A stretch of 64,000 nucleotides of DNA from Bolinopsis microptera (GCF_026151205.1 NC_087076.1:8596902-8660901); one strand, 5' to 3'. Shown: positions 1 through 29,938, counted from the first letter of the stretch. Notes: a model not told the origin generated them from the letters alone. A program made the numbers and translations.

Positions 1-132
1 ACTTCTCTATATCTGTGGTAGGTGTTTATGTATTGTGTCACATTCAGTTTCACAACTAAGATATAGATATTTTCCTCATGAGTACACATTTGTAATCATT
101 TTAAGAACTAAAGACAGTTCACAAAATTGACA

Positions 133-1055
133 ATGTACTCAATCAATCCAAATTTATCTGGTGACATGGTTGAACATTTTCAATTTCAACAGGACGAGAA
201 CAAAGAGGCTCGACAGAGGGTTGCTTATCTAGTAGAGGAATTATTCGCCACCACCGGAAAAGTAAAGAGCAGCGTTTCGGATGAAACCTGTGAACTGTTG
301 GCCGCCGTGAAAGCCAAGAAAGACGGCAAACACTTTAAGAACGTCAAGAAGGAGATTGATGCAGTGTACAAAACTTTGACCGACGAGGCCACGGCTGTTT
401 GCGTAAGTTTTTCAACTATTGAAGGTTATCGTTAGATTTAGCGATAGATTTAAATATAAAATAGGCACTGCTGTGTATGATCAAATACGTACATCTCAGT
501 GCGGATTTAAAGACTTAATATTAATCCCAGAGAGATAAAGCTCCTCAAATAACCATCATTATCTTCCAGAAGAAGATTGTCACTCTATCTCCTTCCCTGT
601 CGGACAGAGTCGCTGATTTTACTCGTCGTGAGGGAGACAGAAAAGCCCTGCTTGCTAGTATTTCCGGTCTTGCCGAAAAGGTGGGACTCACAGATAATTT
701 GTCTGCAGTTATTCTCAAGTTGTTTTCACGACTTGTTCTAGTTCATTTACATTCTTTCGCATAGACTCGACCAATGTACCAATAATACCAATAATACCAT
801 ATCGACCCCCAGTTTTTTATTTCCTTTCATGCGTAACTTTACCAATAATTACGACCGTATACAGCACTTTGACCGAAATATTTCCTTGGCTTAAATTGAA
901 GATAAGAATGTACCTTCTCTCAGAATAATAATCCATCTCTTCAGGTATTGGGAGATAAGATTAGTAAGACGACTTGCACCGAGCAAGAAAATAACCTCCT
1001 GGCTAAGCTGTACGCCGCTCAAACCGCTATTGAGGACTCTCTCGCCGCTTTATAA
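133..1055 (+). CDS. Small helical protein of unknown function, 163 aa, three exons
   Basis: Exons 133-402, 570-680 and 945-1055 join in phase 0 with GT-AG borders (donor gcGTAAGT at 403, acceptor cttccAG before 570, weak donor gtggga at 681, acceptor cttcAG before 945). The start is the ATG at 133 and the stop is TAA at 1053-1055. An ATTAAA polyadenylation-like hexamer lies at 1107-1112. The 163-residue product is rich in Lys, Glu, Ala and Leu, looks almost wholly alpha-helical, and has no signal peptide or membrane segment. Each exon is open and codon phase is kept across both introns, which supports a real gene. I do not recognise the family. The second donor is weak, so that border is the least certain part. 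Confidence 0.7.
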
Positions 1056-1908
1056 CTTATTATACACCTTAAATTATAATGACCTTGTCATATCCATTAT
1101 GATATAATTAAAGTAACGCTTTTAATGTGCTGAAGATATTTGTTTAACAGACTCGGTAGCGATTGTTCGATTTGCTGTGCGTTTGGTTAGGTTGAAGTAT
1201 GACAGATCATGAATATTGGAAAGTTCACAAATATTGTCATTTACAGTCTCCACAGGATGTGTCCAGGTGATAATTTGCCACCGAGTGGGTTCAAAAATTT
1301 ACTATGTCACCAATATGTTGTTGTGAAACCTTTTTAATCTAAATCTATGAACTTAAAGACAAATTGGGTAGCTGAATCTAAAACCTGTGCCCTCTACAAT
1401 GTGTATCTGTGTGAGATGATGTTTGTGAACGTTTCGGTATAGTGAGTGTTTGGGCTCGTGCTCGTTTTATTTTATACAAAATTATTTTTGTGAGCAATGC
1501 AAATTATTTTATGACAACTATGTTGTGTTTGTTTTCATACTTATATTTATTGCTTTTGAAAGTTGATCAGAGATGATTTGCCTCTAAAGATTAGAGCAGT
1601 CTTTAAATGTGTGAGGCTTTACAATTTTACGTTTGATACTCGAGTCTTGGATCTTTTCACAAACCTTTGATTTTGTAAGTGTGAGAATTAGTGAGTGTTA
1701 AAAACATTGAGCATAGAACCACATTTCATTATCATTCATTATGTAGGAATGAAAATAACTTAAATGAAATATTCATATATTTGATTTTCAAGTTGCTCCA
1801 AATACTAAAACCGCTCGAGTGCTTCTTGTCTTTTTAATCTCATCTAAAACCTACAAGCTGCATATGTTCCAAAGAACGTTCAACAGCATTTTAATCAACG
1901 GAGAGCTA
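1056..1908. other. Intergenic, nothing coding seen
   Basis: This AT-rich stretch follows the first gene. It holds the candidate polyadenylation hexamer at 1107-1112 and no open frame, repeat or RNA gene that I can support. Confidence 0.5.
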
Positions 1909-2181
1909 GTCACGTGACACACTAACTCTGTAGATAAGTTGTCACTCCTCTAACAAACAAGACCTGACTTGACCGGTTAAGAAGATTGACTTAACAAGCA
2001 GATAATCCACCTTCCCTTGAACAGTCTCTGTGGGGTTCTGTGAAATATCCCGTCACGTGGGGTTGTCATGTGATACGAGCTGTGAACGTGGTGTCACGTG
2101 TCCGCTTACTGTGGGCCGTTGTGCTGCAGTGAAAGTTGCTGTGGGAGATTTTTGTGCGATTCTAGGTTTTGTAGACGCGGT
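1909..2181 (+). promoter_or_regulatory. Candidate promoter with clustered CACGTG E-boxes
   Basis: Three palindromic CACGTG cores lie upstream of the next start codon: GTCACGTGAC at 1909-1918, CACGTG at 2054-2059 and CACGTG at 2095-2100, plus a near-match gtcatgtgat at about 2065. CACGTG is the site of bHLH-zip factors (USF, MYC/MAX, TFEB types); that is family knowledge. The promoter role is inferred from position 80-270 bases before the ATG at 2182. No clear TATA box is seen. Confidence 0.4.
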
Positions 2182-2988
2182 ATGAGCAGAATGCCTACTT
2201 CTAGTACATATCGGACACTCGAAAAATGCCGAACGTGCAAGAAAGATTTCTCCAATGTCTGGCTTTCTTCAAATCTATGTTGCAGAGTGAGTCGTTGGAT
2301 TAGTCATGTAGGATGTACCCAGCATATTGTTCATGAAAGCGACCACAGACCAGTCACTTTCCTTTTCTTCTGGTATTCTAATGTTTGTGTTGCGTATGCT
2401 CTTGTTGACTGCTGTGTAACCCTTTCTCCTGCAGCTTGAGAACAGTATTCTTCCTAAAATCTTACTGGAGCATCCTCCGAACAAGACACGCAAAGCTCGA
2501 CACTTTGTTGCTCACAATTCTCTTAGTCCCTGGTACACCATGCAGGTTTGTGCTCGGCTCGATAAAAATAAATCTTAATTAGAAGAAATTTAGTTTACTG
2601 AACACGATGGTATTGATAGAATAAATTAGTAAATTGCACTATTGAGTGTCGGCAGTCATGTGATTCTGCCGTGCGGCTTAATTAAAGCCCCGCCGTGAAT
2701 AAAACCCTCCCCGTTGCCCGAATAGAACTGTCATGCATCATGTGTACTTTCAACTTCGTCTTTACTGTTTACGCTGTGCACTGTCCGTCGCCGAAACGGT
2801 CATTATCGAGAATAATAATGAGGCGTTAGTTATGAAATGACTGGGACCGCCAGAGCGAGAAATGTAACTACCGGTTACACTGTAATCTTTATTTTCAGGA
2901 AGATCGCTGTGGATATGGATTCTCTTGGCACCGAACCAACAAACGACGCAAGCATGGTATAAAGCCAGCAGTTGTTTCACCTTGGTAA
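2182..2988 (+). CDS. Small basic protein of unknown function, 101 aa, three exons
   Basis: Exons 2182-2286, 2435-2545 and 2899-2988 join in phase 0 (donors GTGAGT at 2287 and GTTTGT at 2546; acceptors tcctgcAG and attttcAG). The stop is TAA at 2986-2988 and an AATAAA signal lies at 3083-3088. The product has a CxxC pair near residues 16-19 and a CC pair near 33-34, which could bind metal, followed by a Lys/Arg-rich half containing WYTMQ and a C-terminal SPW. No signal peptide or membrane helix is visible. An alternative frame opening at the ATG at 2226 fails because exon 2 would then hit a stop. I do not recognise the family. Consistent splice phases and the poly(A) signal support the model. 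Confidence 0.65.
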
Positions 2989-3294
2989 CATTGCAACGCT
3001 CTAATGGTACTGTCAGCGTGTCCACGCTAATGTGTGCCCCTGCTATTATACGAATCCTGTTGTCTAACTAACACTAACAGCCAATAAATAATACACATAT
3101 TTAAGCTAAATGAGTAAACCATGTGTTGTATCATGTATAAAAAACGTATGATCAATGATGTATGAGCAAATAAAAAGTAAAACGGTTGGGGAGCTAAACA
3201 AATCAATACTAATTATAATACACAACATACTTTTATGTTTAAACGCAAGATTGAAACATTAAACATTAAATGTGAAAATTAATTGAGATTGTTG

Positions 3295-3401
3295 TTAACG
3301 GGTGATACTCGTAAAATATCTGTTCTATATATAAGGACCGTCAGGACAGGACCGTCGACGAGTCCAACTCGGCGCGCGTCCTGGTAGGTTATAAACCTAC
3401 A
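3295..3401 (+). mobile_element. Miniature palindromic element R1, copy 1 (107 bp, 9-bp TSD)
   Basis: The unit opens TTAACGGGTGATACTCG and closes with the palindrome GTAGGTTATAAACCTAC plus A. It is flanked on both sides by AGATTGTTG (3286-3294 and 3402-3410), a perfect 9-bp duplication. Inside are the hairpin CGAGTCCAACTCG and a CGGCGCGCGTCC stretch. The two ends do not form terminal inverted repeats. Other copies lie at 54345-54417 and 55522-55589, also with 9-bp duplications. The mobilising enzyme is unknown to me; 9-bp duplications are typical of Mutator-type transposases. Confidence 0.75.
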
Positions 3402-3651
3402 AGATTGTTGAGTTTGAGGTGATCATTACCATTGTTTGTTAGATTTTGAAAATATTGGTATCGATAATAATTGTAATTTGATCTAATATACTATCATTAT
3501 AATTGTTATATTTATACAGATAACAAATTTTTAAGTTCATTGTTGTGAGTTGTCAATGTTGTGTATCAATGATCAACGCAATCCTAATTCCTAAACAGTT
3601 TTTATTTTCTGTGGTGAATTGCGAATACAGAATAGTATGCTAACTTAACCA

Positions 3652-3770
3652 TAAACGGGTGATACTCGTAAAATATTTTTAATTTTTCCAAATATATAAT
3701 AATCCAAGACGGTCGACGAGTCCAATTAGGTGTGTGACTGCGCCTCACGTTTTTGGTCTTGGTAGGTTTG
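3652..3770 (+). repeat. Degraded R1-like copy
   Basis: The start (aaacgggtgatactcgtaaa) and middle (gtcgacgagtccaa) match the R1 element at 3295-3401, but the 3' palindrome has decayed and no target duplication can be seen. It is probably an older insertion of the same family. Confidence 0.5.
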
Positions 3771-4741
3771 ATATGAGGTTTTACTTGACGGATCTTACTC
3801 GTCTAAATTTCTTCGAAGTAGCCGCGAGATCGAACTATCAATAATAATTCTACCTTTGTAGTTTGCAAAACATTGTTCTGCCTTTTCAAAGGATTAAAAT
3901 CGTCAATCAAGCCGGGTCAGCCTATTAGTATTAGTAATACACATTCAAGTAGCGCGCGCCGCTTTCTTCTCGAAATGCCCGATGGCACGTGCTACGAAGT
4001 AGCGCGCGCCGGGCCAGACCATTAACAATGGTTAAGCGTTTTACTACACCTACAAACAACAAAATAATATGTAGTTGACGGTAATCGTGGTGCAGCTTAC
4101 ATTTGTAAATGCTGATTTCGATTTTAATGGCAAATATTAAAAGTTATTAAGTGCACATATTGATATTTGTACTTCAAATTTTTATATTATCTTCAAAATT
4201 ACTTTAAAACCAAAACTAGCTCGAATCCCAAATCATGGACAACCCAAATATCGTTGAACAAGCCTGTCACATGCGCGCGTATGGAAATGGTTATTTGCTC
4301 ATAACTTACTGGGCCGGGCCGCGCTCAGCCTGTCATTCCGCCAAATCTTTTTTGTTTATGAACATAATAGCCTGGGGTCCCCAGGTAACTCATAACTTGT
4401 CAAGAAATGATTTTCATGCTGTGTAATTAGGTACCGGTAGTGCGCCATCGACAGTGAGCCGCGCGTGCCGACTGTAGGATGGTTTTTTAGCGCTAATTTC
4501 GGCCAGCACAAAATTATTGAAACAAATGCGTATTGAGTAACCTTCCCTTGATCCAATTTTAACAAAAATTGGTAAGCTTACTCATAGACTTACAAAGAAA
4601 GTGTGTCCGAAAAATTTAAAGCATATCCAACCATCAAACATTATGTTACAGCTAAAAGCAGTGCATTTTACCCCATTTTGTCCCATTTTCATCAAATTAT
4701 AAATATCAACTCCGATATCCACCAAATCTTTCGGACAGTTT

Positions 4742-5131
4742 GGGGCCGTTCACATATTACGTAATCAATATTTTGGCAATTTTTACCCCCCTCCGTACTC
4801 ATCAACCGTAATCAAAACCGAACCCCCTAGTATCACGTCGTGACCTTAATTCACGATGTCAATCCTTCCTATACGATGTCAATCTTTCCTATACTAGCTC
4901 GGCGAGGCCCAATGGTGCATATCATCTCGCCGATCTGTGGTTGCGAGAATATGCGCGGCGCGGCCCAGTAGTGCATCGCGCTACAAGTCGTGACCCCACG
5001 GTCGTTTCCCCTGTATGCTGTAGAGTTTCTACGATACAGTGGGAGCCGCGCACTCGTGCGCGGCGGGTCATACAGCGTATGACAAGAACCCCCCGTACCC
5101 TATATTACGTAATCAAGGTTTGACCCCCGTA
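4742..5131. mobile_element. MITE of the CGTTCACATATTACGTAATC family
   Basis: The left end reads ggccgttcacatattacgta and is followed by C-rich tracts (acccccctccg, gaaccccct). Near 5095-5130 the pattern ccctatattacgtaatcaag with gacccccgtaatc recurs. Related pieces lie at 5630-5716, 25944-25997, 34438-34530 and 61790-61977. The right boundary is uncertain because other repeats are nested here. Confidence 0.4.
4855..5000. repeat. R2 repeat, first copy (minus relative to 54.0 kb copy)
   Basis: The stretch from attcacgatgtcaat through ctcgccgatctg, tggttgcgagaa, atgcgcggc and cccagtagtgcatcg matches, in reverse orientation, the 97-bp insert at 54043-54139. This copy has an internal duplication of cgatgtcaatc and cctatac. 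It lies inside the composite repeat at 3785-5530. Confidence 0.5.
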
Positions 5132-5629
5132 ATCACAAATAAAGACTAAATTTGTTTAGTTCCCAAGCATGAAGACAATACCCGCTGTAAAAGCTGCTTT
5201 GAAAGAGCTATTTGTTCTTAAACGTATATGGTATAGCTATTGTGTAATTTTGTCGTTGATTTAATTTTATGACTGATTTAATTTTATTACTGATTTATTT
5301 TTATTACTATCTATTACATGTTCATGTTAAGCCATTTATTCATTAAAAGCTATCACAACGGATTAATGAATGAAATAATCGCAAAGCACTTGACCATTGT
5401 TAATGATCTGGCCCAGCGCGCGCCACTTCCTAGCACGTGCCATCGGGCCATAACATTTCGGGCCATAAAATTTCGAGAAGAAAGCGGCGCGCGCTACTTC
5501 GAAGAAATTTAGACGAGTAACATCCGTCAACAAAGCATTTACTAAACAAAAACGTTTGATTACATAATTAACAAAAATTGTCCAATTGGTATTTCGAAAA
5601 TCGGTAAAAAATTAAAATTTTGATTACGT

Positions 5630-5828
5630 AATCAACGACTAAACCCCCACCCCCCCGTAATCAACCGTAAGCATTTGAAATCCCCCCTCGGCTGATTACG
5701 TAATATGTGAACGATTGTAAGGTCTTCACCAATTTTCAGAATGATCTCATTCAAGGAACCGAAGATATGATCGACCATTGTTAATGATCTGGCCCGGCCA
5801 CCGCTACTTAGTAGCACTTGCCATCGTA
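5630..5828. repeat. Fragments of the TACGTAATC MITE and of the foldback arm
   Basis: Bases 5630-5716 (gattacgtaatcaac, poly-C stretches, then gattacgtaatatgtgaacg) are an inverted end of the MITE seen at 4742. Bases 5770-5828 (gaccattgttaatgatctgg, cggccaccgctacttagtag) repeat the arm sequence found at 5391-5450. Both are partial. Confidence 0.4.
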
Positions 5829-6808
5829 ATATGTCAACGACCCCTTACTACTCAATAAAAGTTGAGCGCTGCAACAAAATTAAAATTTAATTTATTTTTC
5901 ACTGTGATGATTTGGTAGTTTTTAGTTTGACTATTTATTTCAAAAGCAACTTGAATGTGAATTTAAGTATTAAAATTGTTTCTAATGCTTAAGCTTATAT
6001 TCCTTCACTACGTCAGATATTTCCTCCATTTTTCCCTGTCCTGCGTTCGTTAGTGCTTACAGTTCCTCCTTAAGATTATGTTTCGAACTTTTCTCAGTTG
6101 CATACACTGATTGATTAATTCGGTCAGCCTCGTTCAGTTGTACTCCAATTTTGACTTATTATGGGGTTCTCAAGAAGGTTTTTGGGGGCCGGCAATTGTT
6201 TCTGATGTTTCTTGGTGGTTCCCAGGAATAAATCTTGACAAATGAAGAGATTGTTACAGTAACCAAAAATACGAAACTTAAAAATTTCGACTGCAACCCC
6301 ATTTTTGATGTATTGATTGAAATGAGTTGCTGGAGCTCTTGAATCGTTTAAATATTCGTCTTATCAAGATTGGTGTAATATTGAAAATATTACTAGCACA
6401 TAATTTGAATACACCAACTTTAACTATGAAGGTTGTTGTCAAACATCAAGTGAGTACTAAGTAATTCAATGATTGATTTTGGGGTGAGCTGACGATTAAG
6501 CAGCCCCAGGGTCACCTCAGCCTGCGCCTGGTGATCGGGAAACTGTGATAAACGGTGAAAAGAGTAGGAGACCTGTACAATAATACACAATATGTCATGT
6601 GGTAGTAAAACAAATATTTTATTTTATATCCATAATTAATGGACAGTTAGTTCAATTATTTATGTTACCATTTCAAAGATGTGTTTATATGAATAATGCT
6701 GCTAAATTTTAATACAATATTCTGAAATAGGAATTTTAACATTATGACATCAAGGTGTTAGCTAAAGCTCCAATATTGTGAAAGATAACTAAATTATCTA
6801 TTCTCCAG
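5829..6808. other. Intergenic or 5' intronic, nothing coding seen
   Basis: This is AT-rich sequence with no supported exon or repeat. Upstream non-coding exons and the promoter of the AMPK gamma gene may lie here, but nothing in the sequence identifies them. Confidence 0.4.
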
Positions 6809-6842
6809 CTATGTAGTTGATCTGCGAGGGAGGCTTTGTGAC

Positions 6843-25457
<18,615 letters not shown>

Positions 25458-25943
25458 AAATATCGCTAGAGTCTATACAAGCTGCACCCATGTCATCAAT
25501 TGTACCAATCTACCGCTCGACAAATTGCTGGGTCTGTTTATTTCGTATTGTGAAGTGGCCAACAAAAGTATAATTTCAGAATTCGGGTAGTATTTAAGTA
25601 TTGGTAAAGATCATTTAATGGAAAGGATACAATGACTACGAAGAAGAATTACAAGCGACAAATGCTGGTCGGGGAACTTTATACCTTTAAACAGAAAAAA
25701 GAGAAAGAAACTATCACTTTGTGTTCAACTGTATAACGTTTTTAAATTGGACTGATGATATCTGATTTTGTACCGGACTATAAATTATTTCTTGATCAAA
25801 GTTAGGTGGTAAATATGGCTTACATTTTTTAACTAGAAAATTGCCGTGTCTGTTGAGTATAGATGGACAGATTTGAAATATAACGAGAAGATTGTCAGTT
25901 CATTGGCCAGCTGGTGGACAACACAATTTGGTTAATTTTATAA

Positions 25944-25997
25944 GGGATCGTTCACATATTACGTTAGCCAACCTATGGCGAAGGGGGTGAACGATCT
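25944..25997. repeat. Minimal MITE relic, GGGATCGTTCACATATTACG family
   Basis: The left end gggatcgttcacatattacg faces the inverted right end gtgaacgatct only about 40 bp away. It is an internally deleted copy of the family seen at 61790-61977 and 34438. Confidence 0.5.
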
Positions 25998-26392
25998 AAT
26001 TTAAACATATAGGGTGGATCTGTCTATTTGTATTTGGTTATTGTTATTTCGTACATTGTACATTGAATAACGACTGTTTTGGAACCGTCTGTTTGAATTA
26101 TTCATTGGTTAATATAGAATGTAAAGACGTCACTGCAAAAGTTTTTCCAGCTTTAAGTTTCACGTCCACCTGTGTCATTTGACTGTTATACTTATACACT
26201 TGACTGGACAAAATATTTTGTTCTCATACCTACAAAATAAGGTGTATTGTCAGACGTTTTCAGCAAGACCAAAGCTGAAAGCAAGGATGAAGGATAAGTG
26301 GCGAAACGTACCTGTGTGTCGCCCCCCCCCCCCCCCCAACGTGACTGTAAATGTTAAGTTGCTTTGTTAGTTGAATATATAGATGTGTAATG

Positions 26393-26450
26393 GCATTATC
26401 CGGATAGGAACATTATTTATGAGTCGCATTTTTGTGATGTTTCTAATGAA
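26393..26450. repeat. Dispersed repeat, copy near PRKAG 3' end
   Basis: The stretch tatccggataggaacattatttatgagtcgcatttttgtgatgttt matches 40257-40310 with about eight differences. The family is unknown to me. Confidence 0.45.
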
Positions 26451-27100
26451 AATGTCTGATATATATAGAGTTAAAATAAATATACTAATTGAAAGTACTA
26501 AGAGTGTTTTGTAGACATTAACAACACCACAAAAAGGACTATAAAATTCACGAAACACCACAAAAATGAAAGATGGCGCCCAGCTGTAGCGACCACATCT
26601 TTACCAATAAGAGCTACAAACACTATCTGTTCTAAATCACATTTCTGAGCTGTTATCACGTCCTGAGAACTATGTTCAATGTGTTAAATATGCTGAAATA
26701 TGTTAGAATATGTCGGAAATCGAAATAAAACACATTTTGTCACCTTAGAAAGATTTCAAATAATTTTCAATGAAAGTAAATCACATTTTTCGTCAAAATT
26801 ATCGCACAACATTAATTTAACTTTATCTATATATAATCACCATTATAAAACAGGATGTAAACAAACAAATTTAAATTTACCAATACAGAACAATTAGCTT
26901 CCAAAAACTTATTAATATTAACGATTTTAAAATATTGAAATATTCTACAATAATTGGTAATATCGAAACATTTTACATACCGAATGAAAAATAGTAAAGA
27001 CAAAAGAATAAAATATAGACACTGTAAAGATTTGAAAATCGAAGATCACATTGAAAATACAGTACAGCATTTGGCACTATGAACAAAACTGTCTCATTAA

Positions 27101-28220
27101 TCAAACAGTCGTTTCCAATATATTTGGAAAGTGTTGTATCCCATCCTCTTGTAACTGCGATCCTTGTAGCTCTACAGCCGGAGTTAGGATGTCATCACCA
27201 CTTCTGGAGGATCTTGTCTTGGATTGGGTCTTTGTCTTAGATATGGTCTCTGCCGTTGAAGGTCTACAGGTCTTTGATGGACTATGGAGTTGCCGTCTCC
27301 TTAGTCCTTCAGATATCTTCACTTTTAGGAAATGTCTAAAACTTCGCACAGTAAGGGAGTACACAAAGAAATTAGCCATTATATTCAGGTTAGTGAGCTG
27401 AATTATAGCTCGAATGGAAGTGGTGCTTTTTTCAACTCCACATAGATATGCCATTAACCTCAAACTAAATGGTAGGTAAGATATAAAGAACACTCCAACA
27501 GTGAGCAGTACTGTGGTCACCCCCTCCCATCTCAGTGTTTCTCCGTGCCGGGAGGCAGCTTTATTAGCCACGATCAGGAGAAGAACTGATGTAACGATGA
27601 GTGTCGTGAAGGAGAAGATACTCAACATAGCATCACCGATAGGAAAGTACCATGTATACCAGACTAGATCGGTATATCATTATATAGGCGATCATTATAA
27701 GCACAAGCATATTCTATGTAGCTTACGTGGACTGTGTCTCTGATGTAAAGCAGTCTCACTACTAGTAATGGAGTGTACCAAAAAAGCGTTAGGACCCATA
27801 AAGAAGCACAGATTTTATGTCCTAACCGTGTGGACCAGGCACCAGTTCTCAGAGGATACTTCACTGTTATCAGTTTCAGAGTGGTCATAGCACATGTCAT
27901 GAGCAACACTGTCACTGGAACACAAGCCCAGGTGACATTTACCTCCACATGACAGAGCAGCTCTCCAACAACCCAACGATCTGATATTATTGCCAGAGTA
28001 CCCGGAAATACTCTGAGTACAGTTTGTATCAAGTCACAAACAGCTGTGTTACTGTTAATACCAGTTTGTGGAGTTTGATGACTCTATATTTGATAGTCGC
28101 TATTAAAATTATACTGTCTCCTATAAGTGATGACAGAATAACCGTAAAGTTCCAAATTATAAGTAGTGACCGCTCCGCATCATTTCTGATAGCATATAGC
28201 GTTTTGTTGCCCGTTTGCAT
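27101..28220 (-). pseudogene. Class A (rhodopsin-like) GPCR, divergent, two frameshifts
   Basis: Intronless frame from the ATG at 28218-28220 to a stop at 27101. TM1 (WNFTVILSSLIGDSIILIA), TM2, ECL1 (SDRWVVGELLCHV, with the TM3 cysteine), TM3, TM4 (ASLWVLTLFWYTPLL), TM5, TM6 (FFISYLP) and TM7 (NLNIMANFFVY) are all recognisable. A helix-8-like RSFRHFLKV and a Ser/Thr/Lys-rich tail of about 70 residues follow. The frame breaks at about 28030 (TM2) and about 27665 (before TM5), each fixed by a shift of one base. The E/DRY motif is replaced by LKL and the proline of NPxxY by F. It could be a young pseudogene, or an intact gene with two base-call errors. Ligand class cannot be assigned. Confidence 0.75.
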
Positions 28221-29938
28221 GTTCACGTTCAACAGAATGTAACCTGGTCAAATTTATAAGAATGTTTCATTAACAGAATATTAGTATAAACACGCAACCG
28301 AGTCTCAAATCCCCCCGGCCCCCAGTTAAGTACCGACACAGTTCCGAGGCACGTAATGAGAACTTGATCAAGTATATTGATTAAAATTGTTCACAATTAC
28401 CCGATTAACAACGCGTTTTACTGTTAATACGGGCTTGCAAATACCTTCGTTTTGTACACATTTACACAAGTACATAGGTTTGATCATTTTACATGGTTTC
28501 ACTGTACTCATTTTGCCACTGTGCTGGATCACCGGAGACATCGTCATCAACAACTGGGTTGGTCAGGACTTCAAGATCGAGCTACATATATAATAATATC
28601 ACGTTCGATCGTGTTGGTTATTGCCGCGCTCGCTGGCTGCCAAGGCTAGCTAAGCTAAGCTAGCTAATAGCTATAATATTGTACGCGCCGCGCTCAAATA
28701 AAGGATTTAAATTATTTTATAATTGATGAGACCACGTGACCAGTAGAACATTGACACTGCGCGTAACAGCAAGTCACATACATATGTATCCGGTGTCCCA
28801 ATAACCAAAATAACCTGGATCTTCCTGATAAAACATACCACTGTATATAATATAATAGGTATTGTGATTTGTGTGTAAACTATGATACTACAGTCTGAGA
28901 GATCGAGTGATGACCTGTTTGAGTTCCATGTATCTGTACCATAATAGTATGTCATAGCGGAATATTACATTCTTAATATTACTTTTTAAATATTTGCATA
29001 ACTTATAACGGAGATAAGTTAATCAACAAAGCGCCATATTCTCTGAAACTTTAAAGTGACTCAACAAAGAGCTGTGCGAACAAAGACATGCCAGACAGGA
29101 CAGGCATTACACCTTAAAGCGGGGTTTAGTCAGTACAGACTACAGAGGTTAACAATGTATTATAACGCCATGAATCATGATGTGTTATGACTTGTACAAT
29201 TAATATGGAGTTGTATTTGAATGGATAATAAAGTAGGTATTAGTAGTGCGATAATTTATGATACACGCACTAAATCATAATTGGCTCGAGTTTCAACAAA
29301 CAGTGATCGTTATCTGTGAAACAGCAATGATGGGACTCCCTGAGATAGTGCCTGAGTGTAATGGAAAGGAGTGGTCAAAAGCAGAGTGCTTATCAGGAGG
29401 GGAAACAATTGTAGAGATACTTCTAAATTTTTGACGGCTGACGATGGTAAGTCGCTATGTTTAATTCGGGACTTTTATAGTCTTGGAGCTCAAAATGTCT
29501 CGTGCTGTGGGCCGTATAAACGGCGCACACCACCGCCCCGCCTTACTGCTTACATTACTTCATGGTTGCAGGGCGGAGCTGGTGCCGTTTGTCTCGGCCT
29601 CGAGTGGCGAGTGCTTGCCCATCGAATACACAATTGAAACACTAATTATTTATTGGAATTCTACAGTTTCCAAAACGAAGTACGAGGATATATTAACTTT
29701 GAGCTTTGTTTTGGCGACTGCTTCATCGATGGGCGAGTAGGTATTTGTTGTTTAGCAGTGTTGAATATTGGAGCAATTATATAATGCAATGTATATCTCC
29801 ATCATAATATAGGCTAGTGTAAACATATATAATCAATAATACAAACAAATGGTATTAGTAACTCGCTAGATTATAGATATTATTTAAACACATATGTTTA
29901 CGTCAATTATTACTAAAATTAATATTCTTTTTGCTTTA
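28221..29938. other. Intergenic, nothing coding supported
   Basis: Short open frames occur (for example 29483-29740) but lack start context, splice sites or recognisable domains. A run of gctagctaagctaagctagc lies at about 28645-28665. Confidence 0.45.

Larger units (their letters stand above)
3785..5530. mobile_element. Foldback-type composite repeat, copy I
   Basis: The left end TTGACGGATCTTACTCGTCT is mirrored at 5511-5530 as agacgagtaacatccgtcaa. The inverted arms continue through ttcttcgaagtagc, the GCGCGCGCC block, the gccgggccag block and a shared caccattgttaatg-like stretch. The left arm is interrupted by about 120 bp between copies of aagtagc (near 3819 and 3946). The same arms bound the element at 54583-55175, and the interior (about 4310-4390) matches 54670-54745. 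The arm start resembles the 5' end of R1. No open frame longer than 64 codons is found, so it is non-autonomous. Confidence 0.5.
25458..27100. other. PRKAG 3' region and intergenic space with small repeats
   Basis: No exon is supported. It holds a 54-bp MITE relic at 25944-25997 (gggatcgttcacatattacg to gtgaacgatct), a 16-base C run at 26322-26337, and at 26393-26450 a phrase (atccggataggaacattatttatgagtcgcat) also found at 40257-40320. The PRKAG 3' untranslated region should begin here. Confidence 0.5.

Noticed and set aside
2762-3025. Minus-strand 87-codon frame across the third exon of the 101-aa gene
   Set aside because: The plus-strand exon has matching splice sites and phase; the minus frame has none.
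3295-3401. R1 as a hammerhead-type ribozyme (GACGAGTCC resembles part of the core)
   Set aside because: No GAAA box or cleavage triplet in the right place; the 9-bp duplications argue for a DNA-inserted element.
29371-29740. Overlapping 85-88 codon frames
   Set aside because: No domain, signal, splice border or codon pattern supports them.
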